Of a DNA stretch of 34,057 nucleotides, positions 28,564 through 34,057 are shown in pieces; positions within the stretch are counted from its first letter, which is position 1, and each line of letters starts with the position of its first letter. The notes below the pieces were generated by a model. That model did not search any database and was not told the origin of the DNA. It saw only the letters and a program-made list of their open reading frames with translations. Source of the DNA: a virus; the IMG/VR virus record IMGVR_UViG_3300017991_000265, positions 1 to 34,057 of that record; one strand, written 5' to 3'. Made by a program: the position numbers and the translations under genes.

Positions 28564-29532
28564 CTACTCGCCCGTCCCGTCCATGTAGGCCATGGCCAGC
28601 GGATAGCGCACGGAGACGCCACCGATCCGTGAGTGGGTCGGGATGACGAAAGCGAGGTTCCGTGCTTGCGGCGGGAATTGCTCGAATTCTTGCGGGATGA
28701 CAAGCTCGAGAACCTCGGGATCACGTTTGTAGGCCACGATCCGGGTGACGCCACCCGCCCCGGCGTCCGTGAGCTTCACCCACTGATCGACGTTCCGGAC
28801 ATATGGGTTATTGTCGAGCCAGAACCGAAGGATCGTCTTGTCCGCGTCACCCGTGGTGCTCATGGGCGTGGTGTTCATGATCTGGAAACTGGCCGTGTCC
28901 AGGATCACCGTATCCGGCGTGAATGTTTCGAGCGTGGCAGTCACGATCGAATTCACGAGCTTGTTGAGATCTGCGATGATCTCCAACGGCGTGGCGCTGG
29001 ACCACGGCGCGTTGTCCGCTCCGATGATCGGCACGTTTGCGTGGTTCGTGAAACCTCCGAGCCCGGCGTCCGCGTCACCGAAGGCGGCGATCTCGTCCAC
29101 GGCTTGCTCATTCGCACGACGGCAAGCCATCGCACGCTTGGAGTCCAGTTGTGATCCCGCCATGGCAGCCCGGCGAAGATCCTGGATCGAATATCCGTAG
29201 GAAGATCCGAGCGAATGGATCGGAGCCGGGTATTCTTTCGCGAGCACGTCCACGCGGGGTAGATCGTCCGCGTAGTTGGCGATCAGCTTGGCCATGCCAA
29301 ACTGATCCCACTGGCGGTAGGTGTAGAATTCCGCGCCGGGATCCACGGAGTTGTCCACGGGGATGTAGCGCCGCGCCTTCAGCTCCGCGTATCGGACATC
29401 GAAGGTCCGAGCATAGATGTATTCGAGTTGCCGCGCGAAAGCGGCCGTTTCGCCAGCGTCCAAGCGGATGCCACGACGTGCGAGCTCCTTTTGGAGCCAG
29501 TCTTGATCAATGAAGCCAACGGGTACGTTCAT
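28564..29532 (-). CDS. Major capsid protein (DUF2184-like)
   Basis: 322 residues. AFARQLEYIYARTFDVRYAE, LKARRYIPVDNSVDPGAEFY, YTYRQWDQFGMAKLIANYAD, SLGSSYGYSIQDLRRA and FTNHANVPIIGADNAPWSSA follow the pattern of DUF2184 capsid proteins; the C-terminus has PHSRIGGVSVRYPLAM-like end (THSRIGGVSVRYPLAMAY). HK97-type fold is expected. Strong SD-like AGAAGGGA precedes ATG 29532. No N-terminal delta domain is visible; scaffolding is provided by the nested scaffold gene upstream. Likely the most abundant virion protein. Confidence 0.92.
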   Translation of the reverse strand: MNVPVGFIDQDWLQKELARRGIRLDAGETAAFARQLEYIYARTFDVRYAELKARRYIPVDNSVDPGAEFYTYRQWDQFGMAKLIANYADDLPRVDVLAKEYPAPIHSLGSSYGYSIQDLRRAAMAGSQLDSKRAMACRRANEQAVDEIAAFGDADAGLGGFTNHANVPIIGADNAPWSSATPLEIIADLNKLVNSIVTATLETFTPDTVILDTASFQIMNTTPMSTTGDADKTILRFWLDNNPYVRNVDQWVKLTDAGAGGVTRIVAYKRDPEVLELVIPQEFEQFPPQARNLAFVIPTHSRIGGVSVRYPLAMAYMDGTGE

Positions 29533-29571
29533 TGTTTTGGTTCCCTTCTTCGGTTCTCTCTGGCTTCCCGA

Positions 29572-30120
29572 TCAGACGTTGGGAAGGTTGATCTCCACGA
29601 GTGCCACCCGGTAGGTGTCCGCTTGGAGCACGACGTCTTGGTGGGCGGATCGGAAGACGGCGTTTGGAAGCGCGGCCGCCTCCGAGCCGGGATCGTCTTC
29701 GCGGAAGACTCCAAGCCGCGTCCCACCCACGCCGGAAGCGTAGCGGACGAAGGCTTGGGAATTCGCGGTGATCGTGGCGCCAGCGTCGCAGAGAACCCAG
29801 ACGCGCCCCTTCTGCATGAGCGGAACGGCTTGCTCCGGATCGTATTCGTTGTCCGCGGCGATCGCCGCGGCAACGGTGGCTGGCTGTTTGCTGGCGTCGA
29901 AGAGTGCCACGCCCAACCCGGTTCCGCCCGTGATCTCCACGGCCGTGGTGGGCACGATGGCTTGGGCTTCGGCGTCCGTCCCGGGGACGAGACACGTCCC
30001 GGCTTTCGCTCCCGCGGCGTCTTCCACGAGCCGCGAGATCACGTCTTGCGTGAGTCCGTTGTCCGCCCGGAGTCCCGGGAAGGCTGCCGGAGTATTGATC
30101 GCGTGTACAGTCTGAGGCAT
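29572..30120 (-). CDS. Capsid cement protein (Gp24-like, DUF2190 relative)
   Basis: 182 residues from ATG 30120, GAGGAAG upstream. Strands: VISRLVEDAAGAKAGTCLVP, GTGLGVALFDASKQPA, YDPEQAVPLMQKGRVWVLCD, GATITANSQAFVRYASGV then FRSAHQDVVLQADTYRVALV. This is the pattern of small capsid cement proteins ('aG-x-v-x-p-G...GVaL...Y-x-G-x-v...v...g-x-V-y'), coded just before the major capsid gene in many myophages. It binds the outside of the capsid to stabilise it. Confidence 0.8.
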   Translation of the reverse strand: MPQTVHAINTPAAFPGLRADNGLTQDVISRLVEDAAGAKAGTCLVPGTDAEAQAIVPTTAVEITGGTGLGVALFDASKQPATVAAAIAADNEYDPEQAVPLMQKGRVWVLCDAGATITANSQAFVRYASGVGGTRLGVFREDDPGSEAAALPNAVFRSAHQDVVLQADTYRVALVEINLPNV

Positions 30121-30155
30121 TGCCCTTGTCTTCCTCTCGGTTTCGATCCGCGGTC

Positions 30156-30752
30156 CTAGTTGTCCCGCGAGAAGCGGAGCGGCTTGGTGGACGCTTCCCG
30201 GTTGGCTTGGATCATCCGTTCCCGAGCGGCTCGGGAGTCGAAACGATCGACGTCTTCCCCGTCCGTCCGCTTGTCCGCGGGCTTCCGGCTCGCCACGGCC
30301 GCGGAACGCACGGCACCCACGCCGGTTCCGCCTTCGTCATGGCGCTTGTGCGTCTTCGTGGTGGCTTCGAAGTAGGCGCGGACATAATCGTCCGATCGCC
30401 CATCGGCGTCGAAGTCCTGATCGTCGTGCTTGATCGCTTCGATCATGACGTCTCGATCTGTCTTGCCGTCGAGCTTGACGTCCGAGCCGAGCACCTTGCG
30501 GGCGTCCGTGTGGAGCGCCACACGATCGGCCACGAGCTTGTCCAGCGTCTTGGGATCTGTCGCCGTGGCGAGATCCTCCCGCGCTTTGGCGAGCTCCGCG
30601 TTTGCCGCGTCGTGCTTTGCCTGGATCTCGTCTCGTTCCTTCGTGAGCGTGGCGATCTCCGTGTCGCGCTTGGCGTCCCACTTGGCGATCGCTTGCTCGA
30701 GAGCCGGCGAGTCCGCTTCATATTCGATCCCGTCGATCCGGATCTTGGCCAT
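30156..30752 (-). CDS. Nested head scaffold protein, internal start within the protease gene
   Basis: 198 residues, same frame and stop as the protease fusion, starting at ATG 30752 (codon 239). It reads MAKIRIDGIEYEADSPALEQ, which is the way free-standing phage scaffold proteins begin. It continues as a coiled coil (AKREDLATATDPKTLDKL-like KAREDLATATDPKTLDKL, residues 60-95) and a charged tail. This arrangement mirrors lambda C and Nu3, where protease and scaffold share a C-terminus. Independent synthesis is predicted from the ribosome site at 30760-30765. Confidence 0.7.
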   Translation of the reverse strand: MAKIRIDGIEYEADSPALEQAIAKWDAKRDTEIATLTKERDEIQAKHDAANAELAKAREDLATATDPKTLDKLVADRVALHTDARKVLGSDVKLDGKTDRDVMIEAIKHDDQDFDADGRSDDYVRAYFEATTKTHKRHDEGGTGVGAVRSAAVASRKPADKRTDGEDVDRFDSRAARERMIQANREASTKPLRFSRDN

Positions 30753-31466
30753 GGTCTTTTCCTCTCGTCTCCGTGGCGGACTCGCCGCCGGTTCGTCTTC
30801 CCACACTTGGCAAGCTCCCGTCTTGGAGTCAAGGCGGAGCGCTACTTCGTTCCCGGCGCGTCCCCATCCGGATGGGCCGAGCGCAACGTGATTGTAACGG
30901 ATCGCGCGCTGGATCGCGTCGTATCGTTGTCCCTCGAATTCCCCCGGCGTCTCGTCCGTCCGGCAAGAGTACCCACACGAAAGCTCCGAACGATCACCAC
31001 GATCCACCGCTTCGATCGCGGTGGCGTCTTGGATTGCGAGCTTGGCGGACACGAAGCGTCCGTCTTGCTCCACGTGCTCACCCACGTGCCCCACAGAGAG
31101 CTTCCGCCAATTCTGCGGCCCAACCATGCCCACCGGATGCAAGTCCGTCACGGGAGCCCCCGCGAGCGTGGCGAGAGAATCCGCGTGGAAGACTTCCTCC
31201 GCCGGACGAAGCTCCCGGCGCTCCGTGCCGTCCGCCTTGCGGTACACGAAGATCCCCGTCCGGGTGAGCTTGGCCGGAACGCGGATCCCGCCTTGCGGCG
31301 TCCGCTGGACTTTCCCGAGCCTCCCGAAGTCGAGACGATCGACGCGGCCGCCTTCCGCTTCCGCTTGGAGAGCGCCGCAGATCCGGCGAGCTTCTTCCGA
31401 AGTCTTCCCGTCACGCTCTTGCGCGATCACGCACGCTTCGAAGTTTTCGAATCCCGCGAAAGGCAA
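30156..31466 (-). CDS. DUF2213 prohead protease fused to a scaffold domain
   Basis: 436 residues, TTG start at 31466 (an alternative CTG lies at 31502; no strong ribosome site). Residues 1-35 hold FENFEACVIAQERDGKTSEE and CGAL, a short Cys-rich head-protein leader. Residues 65-215 are the DUF2213 protease-like domain: FHADSLATLAGAPVTDLHP (His110), SELSCGYSCRTDETPGEF (Ser161/Ser164 nearby) and NHVALGPSGWGRAGNEVALR (His193). From 239 onward there is a coiled-coil scaffold part (KDE-rich, with RDTEIATLTKERDEIQAK). An internal in-frame ATG with a strong SD gives the scaffold alone (see next). Matures the prohead. Confidence 0.8.
   Translation of the reverse strand: MPFAGFENFEACVIAQERDGKTSEEARRICGALQAEAEGGRVDRLDFGRLGKVQRTPQGGIRVPAKLTRTGIFVYRKADGTERRELRPAEEVFHADSLATLAGAPVTDLHPVGMVGPQNWRKLSVGHVGEHVEQDGRFVSAKLAIQDATAIEAVDRGDRSELSCGYSCRTDETPGEFEGQRYDAIQRAIRYNHVALGPSGWGRAGNEVALRLDSKTGACQVWEDEPAASPPRRREEKTMAKIRIDGIEYEADSPALEQAIAKWDAKRDTEIATLTKERDEIQAKHDAANAELAKAREDLATATDPKTLDKLVADRVALHTDARKVLGSDVKLDGKTDRDVMIEAIKHDDQDFDADGRSDDYVRAYFEATTKTHKRHDEGGTGVGAVRSAAVASRKPADKRTDGEDVDRFDSRAARERMIQANREASTKPLRFSRDN
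30753..30765 (-). promoter_or_regulatory. Internal ribosome binding site for the nested scaffold
   Basis: AGAGGA at 30765-30760 on the - strand, 7 bases before ATG 30752, inside a purine-rich stretch that codes for RREEK. It is a better site than anything found before the TTG start of the full-length gene. Confidence 0.7.
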
Positions 31467-31498
31467 CTTAGGTGACCGATAGCACGGACTCCCGGGTA

Positions 31499-32380
31499 TC
31501 AGTCAAGCTCGGGAAGCACGGGGAACGCGGTGCAACGGCACTGATAATCGTCGCCCGGATGGCCTACGCGCCCATCTTCGGAGATCACGGGGGGCGTATC
31601 CCATCGCTGCGTGGTGCCGTCGAGATCGGCGTGAGTCTCCCGGACTTTCCCGTCTCCGCTCGTGGTCCAAACGTAGCTCTCGATCCCTAGGTTCGTCTGC
31701 CGTTGCCGGGCGATCTGCGCGTTCAAGGTGAGCGTTTGATCCCGTGCCAAGAGCGCCGCTTTGCTCTTCGTGACGCCGAACCGATCGCGGATCTGATCTC
31801 GGAGTTGCTCCACCCGGAGCCCCACCCGTGTGGAGTCCTCCAGAATGTTCGTGATCTCCACAAGCTCTTGGCCAGCAAGGCTTTTGATCTTGTTCACGTT
31901 GGAGGTTCGAAAACCGTCCACGAGCGCGGCAACGGCGGGATCAGCAACTTGGATCGAGATCCCCATCACGCGCCGTAGCTCCGTGAAGTTTTTTCCAGAA
32001 ACGCGCTTCCCGATCACGTCGAGATCCGCGCCTAACGCCTCATCATCGAAGATGGCTCCGATCCGAAGCTCCAAGAATTCGAGCCTCCGCCTCACGAAGT
32101 CCACCGGAAGCGTGGGCGCGTCGAAGCGCTCGTCCGGTTCTGATTCTACCGCGAAACGTGGCGCGTCTTCTTCGGGAGCCAAGAGCCGCGGAAGCACGGG
32201 GAAGAGCGTCTCTTCGATCTCTCGTTCGAAACGCTCGAGGCGCTTGGTAATTCTGCGAAGAAGCTCGAGAGCCGCGGCTTTTGGTGGGCGCGCGGAATTG
32301 GCGAGCCTAACGGCACGGCTCGGGATACGCCGCGCGAGACGTCTCCGCCTTCGTGTGGCCGTGATCAACCCTTGCGCCAC
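31499..32380 (-). CDS. Minor head morphogenesis protein (Mu gpF / SPP1 gp7-like)
   Basis: 293 residues, GTG start 3 bases after the portal stop. The N-terminal third is Arg-rich and helical (ATRRRRRLARRIPSRAVRLA). GRDFGVTKSKAALLARDQTLT-like region (FGVTKSKAALLARDQTLTLN) and YVWTTSGDGKVRETHADLDG, then PGDDYQCRCTAFPVLPELD give the family signature: 'W-x-T-x-D-x-k-v-R-x-x-H', then 'P-G-x-d-x-x-CRC-x-a'. The HxxxDG and CRC residues may bind a metal. Typically packaged in few copies near the portal and needed for head assembly or DNA ejection. Confidence 0.9.
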   Translation of the reverse strand: MAQGLITATRRRRRLARRIPSRAVRLANSARPPKAAALELLRRITKRLERFEREIEETLFPVLPRLLAPEEDAPRFAVESEPDERFDAPTLPVDFVRRRLEFLELRIGAIFDDEALGADLDVIGKRVSGKNFTELRRVMGISIQVADPAVAALVDGFRTSNVNKIKSLAGQELVEITNILEDSTRVGLRVEQLRDQIRDRFGVTKSKAALLARDQTLTLNAQIARQRQTNLGIESYVWTTSGDGKVRETHADLDGTTQRWDTPPVISEDGRVGHPGDDYQCRCTAFPVLPELD

Positions 32381-32383
32381 GTG

Positions 32384-34057
32384 TCACTCCGGCGGGGGCT
32401 CGGGCTCGTCCCCGTCCGGCTCATCACCGGGGGAGGACTGCTCCGGCGCGGGGGGACCTCCGAAGGGCGGAGGCGCGGACGCGGGGGGCTCCGGCGTGGG
32501 CGTGATCTCTTTCGCCGCGGCCGCGCCTTCCGCCGCGCCCACCTTCTCGCCTTCCGTCTCTTTCCGCGCCTTGAATTCGGCAACGGTGAGCTTGCCTTCT
32601 TCCGCGTCCGGCCAGTCCGGCAAACCTTGCGACTTCCGCGCCTCGTTCACCGTCACAACGATCGCGATATCCGTGGGGGCGAGCACGACGTTCCCACCCG
32701 TGGCGGGCTCGTCCGGCGGAGGTTCGTCCGGATCGGTGGGATTGTCCGGGAGCGTTGCCTCCGCGGCTTGCATCGTTTCGCGAGGCTCTAGATCGATCTG
32801 AGTTTCCGCGCTCCACCCTTCCGGACGGAAACGCGAGAGCGCCACTTCTTCGGGCGTGATCACGTCCGTTTCAAGATAGATCTTGTCTTTCTCCGCCGTG
32901 GCTTTTTCGAGCGCCGCTTGTTCCACGGGCGTGGGTTGCCAGAGCGGATGAAAAACGATCTCCCAAGACTCTGGCTCTTTCCCCCCGGTGGGTCCGTCTT
33001 GCGCCAAGAAGAGCAAGCGGATCAGCCGCTCAAGCTCCGGCTTGAGATCGTTCCTCTGCGCCGCTTGGATCGTGTCATAGAACCATCGAAAGTCACTCTC
33101 CCCCGTTGCGTTCATTCCCGCCGGGGATTGCCCCATGAGGATCGTGACGGGGACCTCCGCGGCGGATGCTAGACGAAGCATCCACTTGTCAAGCATGTTT
33201 GCGGCGTCCGTGAAGCTCGCCCCTTCGCGCGAGTAGTCTTCGCCGTTGTCCGCGTCCAAGAGAAGTGATCGGGCGATGCTCTTGGACATATCCACGAGTT
33301 GCATCCGCGTTTGCAACTCCTCTTTTTGCCCCCCGGCGATCATACCCATGAGCCCGGCGATCTTGAACACGCCTTGCGAGGCTTCGGCCATGAGATGTTG
33401 AGACGAAGCCCATACATCGTTGAAAGCGCGAAGCACGCCGTAAACCGCGGTGAGCACGGAGTGATCCCATCCCCCCAACCGATCGCGCTCTTCGTCCGTC
33501 GTGTGGGCTCCGCCGAAGATCATCATCCGGGAACGGTGGATCACCATGTTCGTGGAAGCCATCCCTTGCGCCGTGCGGTGGGGGATCACTCGAAACGTCT
33601 TCGCCTCCCCGTAAAGCGGATCGTTGATCGGATCTTCGAAGTAGGACTCCGCCACGATCCACCGTCGATCGATCGTGTGAAGCCACTTCACACTCCGGAT
33701 CGCTTCTTCCCGCAAGGGCTGATCCGCGGGCTGGCCATCGTCCGCGCCGATCAGCACTACGCCCCCGCCGTAAAGCCTTCCCCAGATCATTGCATCCCGG
33801 ACGCGAAGGGACGTCTTGAGATCCCGATTCTTCTGACCGATCGCGGTGCTCGCTTCCGTGTCTCCCTCGACGTTCACCGCGAAACCGCGGCGCGTCATCT
33901 CCCGCGGCTTGAGAGCCACGACGCGCTTGGCCGTGTCGTCTTGGTGATAGAGCGCAGTAAGCTCCGTGTCGCTGATCTCTTGGAGCGAGACGAAGCGCCC
34001 ATATTGCGTCTTGTCCCGAGCCGTTCCCAAGCCCGTAAACACGTTTTGCCAGTTGTC
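32384..34057 (-). CDS. Portal protein, DUF1073-like (Acb1-like domain), partial at right edge
   Basis: The frame is open to the right edge: before the GTG at 34042 it already reads DNWQN, so the true start lies outside. Visible 557 residues: FTGLGTARDKTQYGRF, LTALYHQDDTAKRVVALKPR, AMIWGRLYGGGVVLIGADDG, IHRSRMMIFGGAHTTDEER, AEVPVTILMGQSPAGMNATG and FRWFYDTIQAAQRNDLKPEL. This is the pattern of DUF1073 portals of Mu-like and related phages. The C-terminal ~75 residues are acidic and Pro-rich (GDEPDGDEPEPPPE). The terminase genes are expected to lie beyond the edge. Confidence 0.9.
   Translation of the reverse strand, partial: DNWQNVFTGLGTARDKTQYGRFVSLQEISDTELTALYHQDDTAKRVVALKPREMTRRGFAVNVEGDTEASTAIGQKNRDLKTSLRVRDAMIWGRLYGGGVVLIGADDGQPADQPLREEAIRSVKWLHTIDRRWIVAESYFEDPINDPLYGEAKTFRVIPHRTAQGMASTNMVIHRSRMMIFGGAHTTDEERDRLGGWDHSVLTAVYGVLRAFNDVWASSQHLMAEASQGVFKIAGLMGMIAGGQKEELQTRMQLVDMSKSIARSLLLDADNGEDYSREGASFTDAANMLDKWMLRLASAAEVPVTILMGQSPAGMNATGESDFRWFYDTIQAAQRNDLKPELERLIRLLFLAQDGPTGGKEPESWEIVFHPLWQPTPVEQAALEKATAEKDKIYLETDVITPEEVALSRFRPEGWSAETQIDLEPRETMQAAEATLPDNPTDPDEPPPDEPATGGNVVLAPTDIAIVVTVNEARKSQGLPDWPDAEEGKLTVAEFKARKETEGEKVGAAEGAAAAKEITPTPEPPASAPPPFGGPPAPEQSSPGDEPDGDEPEPPPE

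Noticed and set aside
30120-31475. 451-codon + strand frame opposite the protease/scaffold gene
   Set aside because: The - strand protein has DUF2213 and scaffold patterns; the + strand frame shows none and has the Arg-rich composition of a shadow.
1-34057. HIP1 (GCGATCGC) as the sole explanation of GATC abundance, implying a cyanobacterial host
   Set aside because: Only a minority of GATC sites lie in the full octamer, and there is no other cyanophage-specific gene such as photosystem genes. Host cannot be inferred from this alone.

Overview
The window is a 34 kb piece of a high-GC double-stranded DNA tailed phage, or a prophage of one. It carries a contractile-tail (myovirus) morphogenesis region: portal, major capsid protein, tail sheath, tail tube, tape measure, baseplate hub, spike, wedge and J proteins. 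The host is probably a Gram-negative bacterium, because the lysis cassette holds a lipoprotein with a lipobox (spanin-like) next to holin-like membrane proteins; this is inference. I see no integrase, tRNA, insertion sequence or CRISPR array. Both edges cut a gene: a repeat-containing protein on the left and the portal gene on the right.

Left arm (1-6158, + strand) is a replication and recombination cluster. It runs: a partial protein with 13 tandem Pro-Ala-Ala units, a degenerate nuclease-fold (SNase-like) protein, an SNF2-type helicase, a likely ssDNA-binding protein, a family A DNA polymerase with 3'-5' exonuclease, a RuvC-like resolvase and a coiled-coil accessory protein. Genes abut or overlap by a few bases.

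Right arm (6159-34057, - strand) reads from right to left. Head genes come first: portal, gpF-like minor head protein, protease/scaffold fusion with a nested scaffold start, cement protein, DUF2184 capsid protein. Then come a possible terminator, neck and completion proteins, sheath, tube, tail chaperones joined by a -1 frameshift, tape measure, and the hub/spike/wedge/J baseplate set. A lysis cassette follows with a holin candidate, a lipoprotein, a transglycosylase-like enzyme, a CHAP-like amidase fusion and a coiled-coil membrane protein. Last is an adsorption island (6159-13108) with an Asp-box propeller protein, three tandem paralogues, a glycosyltransferase, a zinc-ribbon protein, a repeat-rich fibre and a Ser/Thr-rich protein. 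The two arms converge with stop codons touching (TAG|CTA at 6156-6161).

The most unusual signal is compositional. GATC occurs about once per 30 bp in three stretches I counted by hand, roughly nine times the random expectation, and synonymous codons appear chosen to create it. Other points of note are the slippery heptamer with an upstream Shine-Dalgarno-like element in the tail chaperone gene, the nested scaffold gene, a shared small domain in an early protein and a head protein, and a glycosyltransferase placed among the adhesin genes.
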